Part shown: piece after piece, positions 1 through 10,858 of the stretch | Layout of the letters: every line of letters begins with the position of its first letter | Position numbering within the stretch: position 1 is the stretch's first letter | Origin: Eutypella sp. D-1 | Taxonomy: Eukaryota; Ascomycota; Sordariomycetes; Xylariales; Diatrypaceae | Reading direction: 5' to 3' | DNA: 64,000 bases | Assembly (NCBI GenBank): GCA_023313575.1 | Contig: JAJTTP010000013.1 | Location: 558,001-622,000 of the forward strand | Notes under the pieces: generated by a model | What the model saw: the letters and a program-made list of their open reading frames with translations, nothing else | What the model was told of the DNA's origin: nothing | Databases searched by the model: none | Program-made: the position numbers and the translations under genes

Positions 1-1476
1 AAACAACCCGCGATTGAATACACCAACAAGGTGCTTGAGTTAAACTCTAGCGATGTGGAAATCCAGTTCAGGATACTTAAGAACTGTCTCCTGCACAACT
101 ACTTGGAGGGTTACGCAAAGCACTGGAACCATATCGCTAAGGATCCAAATAATCAATACAAGCGTGGCTTATTGACTGAAATCCTTCAAAAGTTGGTTTA
201 TGATGATGAGTCCAACGAACTGATTTTGAAATGGCTGTCCTTCATACATGGAAATGTTGACAGTCTTCTGTTCTTTCTCCAGGAGATGAAAGCTGCCATT
301 GATGGTGCTCAAGAAGAGGAGCAAACATATGCCACGGCGGGATTATTGCTATACGAAGGCATTGCTCGACGTTTCCAGGGCAATGACGCCTTCGTTGGTT
401 CCGCGCTCGATTCCTGGACAAGATGCCTCGGGGAGTATACTGTGTATACACGTGACTGGCCAAGAGCACAAGCAGTATGGTTTATCAGCGCATATCACTT
501 CGATCAAACGAGGACCGAGATGAACTCTCTCCATAGGGAGAGGCATGTCCAGGCCATGCGAGCCCTAGTCGAAAAGGAGCCGCCATCTGCTATTGGCGGG
601 GCCAAAATATATTTGGCTTCCTTTTACACTGCCGATAATGCTCGCAGTGAGGCAAGAAACGTACTCCAAGGAAGCATACGCTCTGCGTTAGATATGCTCT
701 CCGATGCTGAGATTCAGAATGATCTCGAGGCTTATGGTCGCCTGGGAATGGCTTTGACGCATTGCGATGATGATGTTAACGTTGTAGCAGCATATTCTAA
801 CCTGTTGGGCGAACCGCCTGAGAGCAGTGCACTTGAATGGATATTGGATTTCGACTCGAACCCGGCGAGAGACGCCAGTCGCGATCTACAAGAAGCGGTA
901 AAAGAGGAGCTATCTGAAACCGCAGAACTATCCGAGAAACTCAAATCTGCTCTGCAACACGTGGAACGTCTTTTAACCCTTGCCTCGAACGGCGATGACA
1001 TGACGAATACTGGCGCCACACATGGCTTAGAGGAAGTTCGGGAAAGACTCAATCTGGCAGTGGGTGCTGTGGATCGATTGAGTGAATTCCTTAGGTGCGA
1101 TGGGTTCTGTAGTCGGCGTTGGAACCATGAGAATGCGATATACCTGTGTAGGTACTGCTACGACACGGCGTTCTGCGAGGAATGCCTAGGGAGGCTGAAG
1201 CGCGGCGAGAAGGTATTCACATTCGACGGGTTCTTATGCAACGAAAACCACGACTGGCTATGCCTACCTAAGCGCGAGAAGCGGGAGTGGTTGGAATGTC
1301 TCAAGGGAAACGTGCGGGTCGGGGGAAGGTTTGAGGGCGGCGTTCACGTGGACAGTGAGCTTGTCCCCGTATCACAGTGGCTCGATACTTTGAAGCGTGA
1401 ATGGGGCTGGGAGGGAAGCACGGAAGTAGTCAAGGAGGGAGAGAAGAGGGATGATGAAGCCGATGTGCAGGGATAA
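1..1476 (+). CDS. C-terminal part of a fungal STAND/NLR-like protein (Goodbye-type tail), truncated by window edge
   Basis: The reading frame is open from base 1 and ends at a TAA at 1474-1476, so the true start lies left of the window; the GTG at 31 is not a real start. About 490 residues are seen. The first 300 are alpha-helical and rich in Ala/Leu/Glu, like the TPR-type superstructure of fungal STAND proteins. Residues around 1090-1290 bp hold a Cys-rich module (CDGFC, then LCRYCYD, FCEECL and a later NHDWL), followed by VRVGG and a final W-L-x4-REW. That tail is characteristic of fungal proteins annotated as 'STAND N-terminal Goodbye domain' (from memory of the family). Such proteins are intracellular receptors linked to non-self recognition. 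The nucleotide-binding domain is not in the window, so receptor architecture is inferred. Family fairly sure, function unproven. Confidence 0.7.
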   Translation, partial: KQPAIEYTNKVLELNSSDVEIQFRILKNCLLHNYLEGYAKHWNHIAKDPNNQYKRGLLTEILQKLVYDDESNELILKWLSFIHGNVDSLLFFLQEMKAAIDGAQEEEQTYATAGLLLYEGIARRFQGNDAFVGSALDSWTRCLGEYTVYTRDWPRAQAVWFISAYHFDQTRTEMNSLHRERHVQAMRALVEKEPPSAIGGAKIYLASFYTADNARSEARNVLQGSIRSALDMLSDAEIQNDLEAYGRLGMALTHCDDDVNVVAAYSNLLGEPPESSALEWILDFDSNPARDASRDLQEAVKEELSETAELSEKLKSALQHVERLLTLASNGDDMTNTGATHGLEEVRERLNLAVGAVDRLSEFLRCDGFCSRRWNHENAIYLCRYCYDTAFCEECLGRLKRGEKVFTFDGFLCNENHDWLCLPKREKREWLECLKGNVRVGGRFEGGVHVDSELVPVSQWLDTLKREWGWEGSTEVVKEGEKRDDEADVQG

Positions 1477-2048
1477 GTTGGGAGCGTCGGGGTGAGTCAT
1501 ATGGAACTTGTTGATCTGTCAAACCGGCTTTAGGCTCAACAAAACTGCCTTTTCCGCCGGTGTGTATGAGCTAGGCGAATGCTCCCGTTTGGATGGCTAA
1601 GGGAACAATTGAACTGAACATGCAAGTGGCTATCGCTATAGTTTCCTTCTCGGAGTAACCCAGATTCCGTTTGTCGCTCGTAAAGCTCCTTGGCATCATG
1701 TCCTAGGTGCGCTAGGAATAGGGGTAGATAGGGGCAAGACGCCCCACATCTTTACTACTAGTCTACTCCTATTCGATAGCTCCATTACTGGGACCATCAA
1801 GTGAAAATGTCAATGCCGGAAAGTACATGATCTCCAAGAAGCAAAACTTCATTTAAATGCCATCACGAACCGCTGTAACTCTCAAATCTTTACGATTAGG
1901 AATATGTAGTGGTGCGAACTCGAATGATGACGCTAAGGCATGGTGCACATTTGGTATACTGTAGTAGACTTAATAAAACTCGGCATAGGCTGGTACCTAG
2001 GCGCTAGGTATCAATCCTCACAGTAAGATTTAACGTCGTTCATTTCTA
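1477..2048. other. Intergenic spacer between convergent genes
   Basis: AT-rich spacer between the 3' ends of the STAND-type gene and the phosphoesterase. No gene or clear repeat is seen. Confidence 0.6.
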
Positions 2049-2861
2049 TCATATTTCGACCACCTTATCTTGCAAAAACCCCTGTGACTGAGAAAAATAG
2101 TAGCCACGCTGATTCGCAACGATTCGCTTGCCGGTGGCGTCGTCGACGAAATCGCAATTGAAGTGTGTGTGACCAAAAGCCCACAGTTTAACATCATTGC
2201 TCTGCCAACACGCAGCGGTGCTGAGATCAGTCGCGAACCCGGACGAAATGGCGCTTGATCTATGCCTCGGATCGGCCGCCCGCTCGTCTAAAGTCGGGCT
2301 GTAATGCGTGAGTATGACGAGAGAATGTCCGGTGTCCTGCAGTGCCGTGGTTTCCGCGTTCAACCAAGCCAAATCGCGCTCAAACGCCTCGTTATGCCTC
2401 TCCACGGTCCAATCCGCCGTATGGTAGAAGTCGTTGACGCCGAAACTGACAACCTCGGCAGCCTCGCCCGGCACGCGAGAAAACAGGGTGCAGCCCAGGA
2501 CGATGATGGTGTCCCCTGATTGAGTCTTGATCTCGTACTTGTCACGGTCCAAGACTACAAGCTCGCCAAGTCCAGGTTGTCTCTCCCGATCTTGGCGAAC
2601 CTCCAGCTCCCAGCGTCGCGCCAGCTGCAGGCAGTCGACCCATGTCGAGTGCCAAGGCTCGTGATTGCCTAGCACCAGGAGCACGGCGCGAAATTTCACT
2701 AGCTGCTGCTTGAGGAACGTTAGGTACTCCGCCTCGTGGCGCACGAGATATCCAACATCGCCAAGAAGGGCCAGGTATGGTGCCTTGGGAATGATGTCGA
2801 AAATGTCGTAGGATTTAGGACTCTCGAGATGGAGGTCGGACATAATCTGGAGCGCGGTCAT
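2049..2861 (-). CDS. Calcineurin-like metallophosphoesterase
   Basis: Intronless 270-residue protein. The five blocks of the metallophosphoesterase fold are present in order: D-x-H near the N terminus (SDLHLE, D9/H11), GDVG (D35), GNHEPW (N66/H67), a THY motif about residue 187 and GHTH near residue 231. These residues bind two metal ions and hydrolyse phosphoesters. The start is the first ATG and puts the DLH strand at residue 9, as usual. There is no signal peptide or membrane segment, so a soluble cytosolic enzyme is expected. Substrate cannot be told from sequence; fungal paralogues are annotated only as Ser/Thr phosphatase superfamily proteins. Confidence 0.88.
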   Translation of the reverse strand: MTALQIMSDLHLESPKSYDIFDIIPKAPYLALLGDVGYLVRHEAEYLTFLKQQLVKFRAVLLVLGNHEPWHSTWVDCLQLARRWELEVRQDRERQPGLGELVVLDRDKYEIKTQSGDTIIVLGCTLFSRVPGEAAEVVSFGVNDFYHTADWTVERHNEAFERDLAWLNAETTALQDTGHSLVILTHYSPTLDERAADPRHRSSAISSGFATDLSTAACWQSNDVKLWAFGHTHFNCDFVDDATGKRIVANQRGYYFSQSQGFLQDKVVEI

Positions 2862-3753
2862 GCCTAATAAAATGTATCTTGAGTATATTAGGTATATGGT
2901 TGTACATTTGATACATTCTAAATTGTGAAGTAGTGACTAAATAACCATCCATATGTCCCCGATTTGTAAACGTAGGTAGTGCTTCAAAAAGGGAATCAAC
3001 GGCTATCTAAGTTACCCTCTCTGGGCTATGTTTTAATTTTGTCGACCCACATGCCGACTAGTCTCACCCTGGTACGTACTGCTTCCTCGACCGTCTATTT
3101 TTATCAGTTAGTTCATCCTTGCTTAGGTGGAAGTTTTCTATGGTAGGAAAGGTCGGATATAGTAGAGCAATGGATCTTAAGTCCGGTTATCGCTAAGGTA
3201 CGTAATAAGTAAGGGGATACCCGTAGCCCTAGACCCTGCCCAGGTAGTGTGTCACTTCTATATGCTAGCATATGATTTATACCATATATCTGGTACTTCG
3301 ATTTCTTAAGCGTTATATCCTTGATAATGCAGTCAAACTTTACAGTAGCTTACCTGAAATCAGAAGCCTGCCTTACTAATGGTGACAAGTATGAGATGGC
3401 ACCATGCTACTTGCAACAAAGAAATAGTATAAGCCTAATATTGAACGCTGAAGATGAGTTTGTTACATCTTGATTATAGTTATCGTATCCCTTAGATCAA
3501 CAGGCCAGCAACATACATTTCTCCTTGTATTACCATGACGGACTTAAGTCACGAGTTAAGTCCGTGCCACGGGCTTTATGAAAGGGACAGTAAGAACCCG
3601 CATGGAATGTAAAGCATTATTCATTACAAAGTTAGGCTATTAAGTTACTTCCCGGTCGCGTAATCGAAAGGACTACTGGAGCGCCTATATGAGACACTAT
3701 ACAATCAGAATTACTCTACGACTCTACGCGAGAATGTCTAAACTTGGGTTACC
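2862..3753. other. Divergent promoter region with a dispersed repeat
   Basis: AT-rich spacer between the divergently transcribed phosphoesterase and SDR genes. It contains one copy of the dispersed repeat described at 3105-3325. A GACTTAA...TTAAGTC inverted motif lies at about 3540-3561. No gene is seen. Confidence 0.5.
3105..3325. repeat. Diverged dispersed repeat, copy A
   Basis: Shares an ordered series of matching blocks with 9348-9565: an AGGTGG block, then TCGGATATAGTAGAGCA, then TTAAGTCCGGT followed by ATCGCTA, then a right end similar to TTCGGTTTTCTGAGCG. I judge identity to be high over the central 75 bp and weaker outside. No coding capacity remains. It may be a decayed transposon end or SINE; boundaries are approximate. 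Confidence 0.55.
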
Positions 3754-4609
3754 ATGGCCATGTTAGAAACAAATCAAACTGCAACAGCCACGATGATTCC
3801 AGTATGCAAAAGGGTAGTATTCATCACGGGTAAGTTAACTAGGATGTTGAATCTTTACGGTTCCATACGCTAATGTCAATAACCTAGGCGGAAACCAGGG
3901 TGTTGGATACGAAACTGCGAAAAGTCTACTTTTCTCTGAGCAATACCACGTTGTCCTAGGCTCTCGAGATCTCTCCAGAGGGGAAGCCGCAGCCAAAGAT
4001 CTCCAAGCCACGGAAGGGATTAAAGGTAGTGCGTCGGCAATTCAGATCGACGTTACAGACGACCAGTCAGTTGACGCCGCGGCGTCGCGGGTGGCATTCG
4101 AATACGGCAGGCTTGACGTCCTCGTCAACAACGCGGGGATCATTTCCATGGCTAACCCACCAACCCGCGAGGCATTCCGTCGTGTTCTCGAGACCAATGT
4201 AGTTGGCTCTTTGAGTGTGACTGAGGCCTTTTTGGGCCTGTTGCGCAAGGCGGAGCACAAGCCAGCCCGCCTTGTCTTCGTCACGTCGAGCATGGGCTCA
4301 ATTAGGCACGCGGCGGATCCTAGCTCGCCGTACTATAACCCTTTGGGGACAGAGTATCGCACTAGCAAGGCCGCACTCAACATGATGATGGTTATGTATT
4401 TCACCCGGCTGAAGCCGGAAGGCTTCTTGGTATTCGGCGCGGACCCAGGGCTTTGCGCCACGAACTTTACCGGCGATCCTGACTCTCTGAGAAACAGGAA
4501 TGCTACTGAGCCGTGGCAGGGCGGCGAACGTGTTGCGTCCGTAATCAAAGGGGGAAAAGATGATGATGTTGGGAAAGTGCTGGGTGCGTATGGCGTCTCC
4601 CCATTTTAG
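3754..4609 (+). CDS. Short-chain dehydrogenase/reductase (two exons)
   Basis: Exons 3754-3829 and 3888-4609. The 58-bp intron begins GTAAGT, carries a CTAAT branch site and ends CCTAG; it splits the glycine codon of the cofactor motif. The 265-residue product has the Rossmann motif TGGNQGVG near residue 25, the DVTD acidic site, NNAG, a catalytic Ser in VTSSMG, the catalytic YRTSK (Y-x3-K) and a DPGLCATN stretch after it. This is a classical NAD(P)-dependent SDR that oxidises or reduces a carbonyl/alcohol; substrate unknown. Length is normal for the family. The gene is transcribed away from the phosphoesterase and precedes the amidase in the same direction. Confidence 0.88.
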
Positions 4610-5143
4610 GGATTAACTCGTGTGCCGCTACAAAAATGTCTCCTTTATTATGATCTCAGCATGTTGGAGCCAGTATTCTCCCTTGCTGTTACTTTCCTAG
4701 CTAGTCTACGATTCTAGTTAATTACACAGATTCGTTTCCACGTCTCTTTACTGAGTGTATATCTCAGTCAAAACGAACTGAGGGTAGGGCTCTAGGCAAG
4801 CGGCATCAGGCACCATAGAATCTCATTTATATCGGCTATATCGTGAAATGATGTGAAGTACAAGTAGCGTATAAGTTAGGACGTAAATGCCAGAGGCGCA
4901 TTGTTTCAACATGTTTACAAAATCTTTCCGCCCAATCAGGAAACTATGCATGAGATAAGTCACATGTTCAAGCCTTGTCAGTATCCCTTGTTCCATACCC
5001 TGGTTCTCTCAAATCACCCTCTTCCCCGCATCAACTTACCATGCAACTTTCAACTTGAACCCCGCCGTTTCAATCCAAAGCTATCGATATCTGCTGTGAC
5101 TGTGAAGGCCCGTTGCACTTCTTCTGCCACGAGGATGCATCAA
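4610..5143. other. Intergenic spacer upstream of the amidase
   Basis: An open frame runs from 4901 into the amidase, but its residues do not resemble an amidase N terminus, so it is taken as leader. Nothing else is seen. Confidence 0.5.
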
Positions 5144-7207
5144 ATGTCATGGGAAACCAAGGCGGCTGCGAAACGAGCAGCGACCTTTGCCAAGATCAAA
5201 CCACAATGGAGACTCGCGCCCGGGGATCTGGAACGAGCTCGTCAACAGCGTGATATCACCGGTTCATTTGTACACGGACTTCTTGATAGAAATACGATTT
5301 CCATCACTACCATGCAAAGCTTGACGATCCTTAAGGATATCAGTAGTGGAAAGCTATCCGCGACTGAGGTTACAACCGCTTTCTGTAAGACAGCAGCTGT
5401 TGCCCATCAGATCGTTCGTCCAGTCACCGATACGACTTATTCCAAGTCATTGATAACCAATGCATCTACAGAATAACTGCCTTCACGAAATCCTCTTCGA
5501 CCAAGCACTCGATCGAGCCAAGTACTTGGATGAGTATTATGCTAAACATAACAAGACTGTTGGGCCCCTGCATGGCCTTCCCATCAGTCTAAAAGACCAG
5601 TTTCATGTCAAGGGCATCGACACTACAATGGGATATGTGGGTTGGATAGGGAGCAACCTCGGTATCTCGGACCCAGAAGAGAGTCACAAAGTCGAGAGTC
5701 AGATTGTCACGGAACTCTTGTCATTGGGAGCGATCTTGTTCTGCAAGACTAGCCTCCCACAAACGCTGCTCTTCGGAGAGACAAAAAACAACCTCATTGG
5801 ACAAACGCTAAACCCCCGAAACCAAAATCTGTCTTGTGGGGGGTCGTCTGGAGGTGAAGCTGCGCTGATGGCGTTAGGTGGGAGTTCTCTCGGGGTTGGT
5901 ACTGACATTGGGGGGTCGGTTCGTATCCCAGCGGGATTTTGCGGCGTCTTTTCTATCAAGCCGACTCCAGAGCGCCTAACGTATCGCGACGTCGCAAATA
6001 CGAATCCTGGACAAAACACATATCGCTCAACTGTCGGGTTCCTGGGGACATCGCTGGATGCTCTGGAGATATTACTGAAGTCCGTCCTTAGCACAAAGCC
6101 CTGGCAATGCGACCCAGCTGTTGTGCCGATTCCTTTCCGCCAGGAGATTATGGACTCTTACATGTCTCGAGTGGATCCGCAAGGTCATGCCAAATCCACT
6201 GCACAGGCTCTTAAGATAGGGACATTATGGTCGGATGGGGTTGTGGGTCCCCATCCCCCTATTCTTAGAGGGCTGCACAGGGTCCATGATGCCCTCAAAA
6301 GCTCTGGCCACAGGGTATTATCTTCCGACGCAGCCTCAATGGATATCTGGGGATTGCCTCGCTAACACTCTTCGGTAGGTGGTAGATTGGGTACCTCCGT
6401 CACAGGCGACAGCCAAGCGAGTTCATGTAAGCTGAATAATATATCGAAGCCCATAACTCTATGGACAAACTTTGCTTAGGTAAATCACTATGAAGGTATC
6501 TTTCCTAGAGGCTGACGGGGCACGTGATGTTCATCACCATCTCGATCTGTCAGGGGAGCCGTTGATTCCAGAATTGAGGGATTCCTTTAAGCTTCGGCCA
6601 CCGATGGGCTTGCTAGAGTACCAGGACTTGACTCTTCAGGGCCTCGATTACGAGCGGCAATATTCCGACTACTGGAATTCCACGGCGGGCTTGGACGGTA
6701 TGTTCCACTACATTAACCTAAATGCACGTCTAGGGCTGACATGTTTCAAGGCCATGCTGTCGATGCTGTCATTATGCCTGTTGCACCGCATGTGGCCGTG
6801 ATTCCGGGCAAATTCTACCACACAGGTGAGTCTTGGATGTGCTCAAGGGTAACATGGGAAACGACGTTGAATGGCAATACAGGATATACCGAAGCAATGA
6901 ATCTGATGAACTATTCGGTCGCCGTGATTCCCGTCACACAAGCAGACAAGAAAGTCGATGTCTTTGATGACTCGTATGAACCCTTGGGAGACCAGGACCG
7001 GCTCAACTGGCAATCCTGTAAGCATTCTATCCATTTTAGCTGGGCTTTTGGTGTGACTTGAGGTGACATATTCCGCCAGATGATCCAGACATCTACGACG
7101 GGGCACCTGTCGGTGTCCAAGTTGTGGCAAGAAAGTTTCAGGAGGAGAAGGTCCTGGCAATTGCCAAAATCGTCTACGCTGCTATTCAGAGCACCCACGG
7201 TCTTTGA
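5144..7207 (+). CDS. Amidase-signature hydrolase (general/acetamidase type), seven exons
   Basis: Proposed exons: 5144-5413, 5472-6314, 6379-6426, 6496-6697, 6751-6825, 6883-7017 and 7080-7207. Every junction is GT-AG, keeps phase and restores family blocks: AHQI/NNCLHE, GHR/VVDW, RVH/VSFLEADG, LDG/HAVDAV, FYHT/GYTEA and NWQS/YDPDIYDG. The product is about 566 residues (569 if the ATG at 5135 is used), normal for fungal amidases. The Ser-cisSer-Lys triad is complete: K131 in GLPISLKD, S215 in CGGSSGGE and S239 in GTDIGGS (numbered from 5144). The enzyme hydrolyses amides to acid and ammonia; related fungal enzymes allow growth on acetamide or similar nitrogen sources. Cytosolic, no signal peptide. 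The multiple short open frames reflect introns, not decay. Substrate unknown. Confidence 0.85.
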
Positions 7208-7990
7208 TATCTGGTATGCAAAAGCGATCGGAGCATCGATCATCCCCGGCATTGGAAACCGAAGGCTTGGGTTCGCTTACGGGATCTCTGGATTAGGCTA
7301 GCTCGAGTAGATCAGCGGATGTTTGATTGACCGATTCGGAGATATTATATCAGAAGCGAAGGAAAATCTCACTAGTCACGGCAAAAGCCTATCGCCGAAA
7401 CGTTTGAGTGAACCATTGTGATGGGACCATTCTTTATAGAGAGCCGGCCGGGCTCGACAACCTCTGTTGCTTTATCCATGAGGGCAACATGGAGGGTTAC
7501 AACGAAGCTCTTTTTAGGATAAATCACAATTTCTATCCAAGTGCCTTTCCGTTTTTCCACTCATTTATTAAGTCTGTCATCTTAGCTAATTGTTCGATTA
7601 ATTATTGCGCCTTTAATATTCTCCAGTGCCTTTTATTTACGTGTTGCTATCCAAGTGGCCTTATAACTGTGCCCCGCGTCGCTCTTAGCGGCCTATTGTA
7701 GACCAGACCCATCCTGTCACCAACTACTTAGGTGGGTGTGGTGGGTCTAATGGGGGCCCTATAGCAATAAGTGTGAACATTCATGGCTTACTGCATCTGC
7801 TGCATCAATGCCACAGCACCAAGTAGTTTACTTACATAAGTAAGCCGCTTGCGCCCCTATATAGGCCAGACGTCCCGCGTTTGTTTAGCTGGTTTTCTCT
7901 TCTCTCCTTGAGCAAGAACAGAATTGTTTAACTGTTGCCTCACTAGGTATCGCGACGATCATACAATACTTCTCTCAGCTGACCATCGCC
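7208..7990. other. Intergenic spacer
   Basis: No recognisable gene. The 7730-7990 part, with a CT-rich stretch before the ATG, is the likely promoter and leader of the following small gene. Confidence 0.45.
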
Positions 7991-8431
7991 ATGGCATCTG
8001 CGGATATCAAATCGTTTTTATTCAAGAGCAGCGTGGCGCTCGCCTTGGTCTCCTCAGCTGGCCATATCAAGATGGGCTTCTCAGACGGCCTATACAAATC
8101 GTGGGACGGCCTACCTGCAGTTGCGCGACAAAGCGGCTACGCCGGTTGGGACTATATGAATGTAACTTTCTATTTGGGAGGTCAGTAGGCCGTTGATACA
8201 CACTACCCTTTCCGGTATCAGGTGAACTAATATCAGCAATTCCTAGCGTTACTGAACTGGAGATGGGCGAAGACCGGGGGTCCGACGACGTTAGAGGAGA
8301 AAGGTATGCTGGCTGTTTTGGTGCTGGGTGGTTTGCGTGAAGGTTGGGGGTACTTCAGAATTGGGGCATACAAGCCATTGGGTGTTTTCTGGGTTGCCCC
8401 TCTTGCCAGTCTAGCAGCATGGCTGTTGTGA
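7991..8431 (+). CDS. Small predicted membrane protein (two exons), function unknown
   Basis: Exons 7991-8180 and 8247-8431. The 66-bp intron starts GTCAGT and ends CCTAG; the join keeps frame and gives 124 residues. Hydrophobic stretches occur near residues 10-25 (SSVALALVSSAGHI), 55-68 (MNVTFYLGGALLNW), 82-92 (MLAVLVLGGL) and 106-124 (LGVFWVAPLASLAAWLL), suggesting three or four membrane segments. No family is recognised. The start has an A at -3 and a CT-rich leader. The protein ends within its last membrane stretch. The model rests on hydrophobicity continuing across the splice and a stop after a full-length helix. Confidence 0.55.
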
Positions 8432-8820
8432 ATGATAAAGGAAAACGACCAAGCTATTGATTAGCGAGAATATCGGCTTCCAGGAGGATTGCGAAGGCGA
8501 GGAAAGCAGATTACTAGGCTTACGCTATTAGTTCTCCACTCAACAACTATATCATGAAACTGGTCCCAAATCTTCCATGGTACGAGTATCACCGGTTTTG
8601 GTTGGGGAAACAACACATGCTTTGATACATATTTCTCATTGATTGGGTAAGGTAGGTAAGTCCGTCAGCTCCGGCAAAGTTCGTGCTCTTTGCTTAACTT
8701 TCACTGCTCCCGTATTTATAGTTAGTAATAAAACGCGCATGCCCGCATAAAGGGGGTAATTATCGGTGGATAGATGCTATTCGCTTTGAAGGGCGAATTT
8801 GCTAGAGTAGTAGCAGGTGC

Positions 8821-9047
8821 ACGCGTGTCACGTGACAAAGGGATAGGGGCGCTACCAGCGCCCTCCCCCCCTGTTCTACAGGCTGCGATAGACTAGAATT
8901 ATCTATAAATAGGGGGCTTCGCCCCCTGCGGTTCTAGTAGAGGGCCAGAGTTCAATAACTATTCGACCTCTACCTATACTATAGCGCCTCCACTGTGACT
9001 CCCCGGCTACTATCTTTCACTCTACGCCCAAGATCCCTAACAACGCG
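8821..9047. mobile_element. Solo LTR of a retrotransposon with 5-bp target-site duplication
   Basis: The element spans 8826-9042 (217 bp), begins TGT and ends ACA, and is flanked on both sides by ACGCG (8821-8825 and 9043-9047). TG...CA ends with a 5-bp duplication are hallmarks of LTR-retrotransposon integration. Inside are a TCACGTGA palindrome near the left end, TATAAAT at 8904-8910 and a GC-rich hairpin (AGGGGGC-TTC-GCCCCCT) at 8911-8927 just after it, as expected of a U3/R promoter. No internal coding sequence is present, so it is a solo LTR left by LTR-LTR recombination. The intact duplication suggests fairly recent insertion. Confidence 0.75.
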
Positions 9048-9347
9048 GCTCATTGACGAAACTTGACCGAGCCTCATGTAAGCCAACCAGTCAGCCTTTT
9101 TCTTGTGGCAATATGGTAGCGCGGGACGGGTAAGATTGAAAGGATCATGTACGTCAAAGAGTCGCGGCTCTGCTTAGATATTATTACGGTACATAGAACC
9201 AACCCGCACCTATAGTTTCCCTCGAGCCACACCGTCCCGCATTTTGGCCTTCCTACCACCGCTCTATGGAAACTCATTGCATCTTGAATTTTAATAGGAT
9301 ATTTCGTCCCATTAGTAATATCTTAATTAAATGTACTAGTACTGACA

Positions 9348-9565
9348 CGGTCAGTTGAGCCTCACTCAGGTGGTGCTATTGTATAATGGTAGACAGGATC
9401 GGATATAGTAGAGCAGGGGACTTTAAGTCCGGTGATCGCTAGGATAAATAGGGGGTTAGGGGCGTCCCTCAACCTTGATCTAGTGATCCTTTGCCTTGAC
9501 ATGCAAATATACGATTCCAAGCCTATATCCATGAATTCGGTTTTCTGAGCGCGATAATTGGTCTC
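9348..9565. repeat. Diverged dispersed repeat, copy B
   Basis: Partner of 3105-3325 in the same orientation. It abuts the 3' end of the nucleotidyltransferase-like gene (stop at 9582), so it may supply that gene's 3' UTR. The core TAGTAGAGCA...GGACTTTAAGTCC resembles a tRNA D-arm and anticodon arm, but no B-box follows. Confidence 0.55.
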
Positions 9566-9581
9566 TAATACCCCGAATATA

Positions 9582-10387
9582 TTATCCCTTTGAAGCATTC
9601 GAACTGTCGTTAGATTCCAAATTTGGAGCATCGCCCAGTGCGAGCTGGAGCTCATTAACAAGTTCTCTCACTGGACGCTGACCCTTCCTAATTTCATCCC
9701 AAAATGTTCTGCAGTGGTGTGAGAGCAGTCTCTCATCCACCAACCCATCACATTCTACATACTCTTCTATGTAATTGACCATGCTAAGGAAAAAGCTAGC
9801 GAAATCTTCGCGGAAATAGCTAGTGAGGCGGATATACGCCTCCAAAAGAACATGCGCCCGAGGAATCAGGACCTCGGGCCCGTCAGAGGAGAACGCGCCT
9901 TGGCCCCGTCCTGGCCTCGGCCCAGGTAGTGAAGGGTCGGATGCCGAGATGTAGTAAGGCTTCCAAGCGGGATCGGGGCCCCCTGGCGCAGGAGCAAACC
10001 ACAGAGTCTCGGAGTGCGCTCGCAGAGAGACGCTCACGTCGTGCCCGTCTATGTGCATATGAAATGCCGGAACTGGTGACTGCCTGGTCTCTTTGGACAC
10101 GACGCATAATGAAGGCTCTGGACATGGTCGTAAGCTAGATTTCTTGAGCACCGACACGGCAGTTGATAGCTTTTCATCTGGCACCACGAAGTCGATCCCC
10201 TATACAGATCAGCATTGAATATTCCGACTACGGAGGACAGACTGCTCACCCCTATAATTGAAGGAACTCCATATATAATAAGGACATAGTCACCCCAGAG
10301 GAATGAGGGCACGTGGGCAGTTGATAAGATACCGGATATATGCTTCACGGCGTATTCGTCGACTGAGTTGATTATTGTCTCTAGCAT
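9582..10387 (-). CDS. Nucleotidyltransferase-fold-like protein (two exons), uncharacterised
   Basis: Exons on the minus strand are 10387-10250 and 10199-9582; the 50-bp intron starts GTGAGC and ends TATAG. The join gives Y-G-V-P-S-I-I-G-G-I-D-F-V-V-P-D, matching the strand-turn-Asp pattern of minimal nucleotidyltransferase (MNT-like) domains in many uncharacterised fungal proteins. The 251-residue product continues with a variable Pro/Gly-rich middle and a helical C-terminal half (LLEAYIRLTSYFREDFASFF). The catalytic Asp pair is reduced to a single obvious Asp (GID), so activity is uncertain. No signal peptide. Family assignment rests on pattern memory, not a search. Confidence 0.6.
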
Positions 10388-10858
10388 GTTGTATACTAGA
10401 GTGAGGCTGTATCTTTTCCGGGAGGCGATGAAAGGACTAGATGACTTCTACACACACACACCCTGTATGGTATCTTAGGTTTAAAGATAATAAAAGGGTG
10501 TCATGTAAATCGTAGGGGATTTATTTCCTGATTCCAAATGATTGCAAGAAGTATGCAGAGAAGTAGGATATAGTTATATCTATCGACGCAAATTATCTTT
10601 AGTGGTAGCTAGGCGCTGTTAACCCCCCTTTTAGGCTGGCTTTTTAGCGTCACAGCACTGACCTGAATAGAACGTGTAACATCTCTAGGTACCTAGGGAG
10701 GCAGTTAGCGCTTACCCAGTGGACGTAAGCAGTCTAGAAGCCCCCCACTATAATAAGGTCTCAATCTTCTCCAACCTCCAACATTCTTGAAGAATCCTAT
10801 CCACGAACACCTACCTACCTCATTTACGCTCGGGAACCAATAATCAAAAGCCACCGCT
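10388..10858. other. Intergenic divergent promoter
   Basis: Spacer between the nucleotidyltransferase-like and 2EXR genes, transcribed away from each other. A short (CA) run occurs at about 10451-10461. No gene seen. Confidence 0.45.

Noticed and set aside
4901..5143. N-terminal extension of the amidase
   Set aside because: Residues before MSWET do not match the family and contain no targeting signal; treated as leader.
5460..7300. Amidase as a frameshifted pseudogene
   Set aside because: All breaks are resolved by six GT-AG introns that keep phase and restore family blocks.
9379..9450. tRNA gene
   Set aside because: D-arm and anticodon-arm resemblance only; anticodon stem mispairs and no B-box or acceptor stem.
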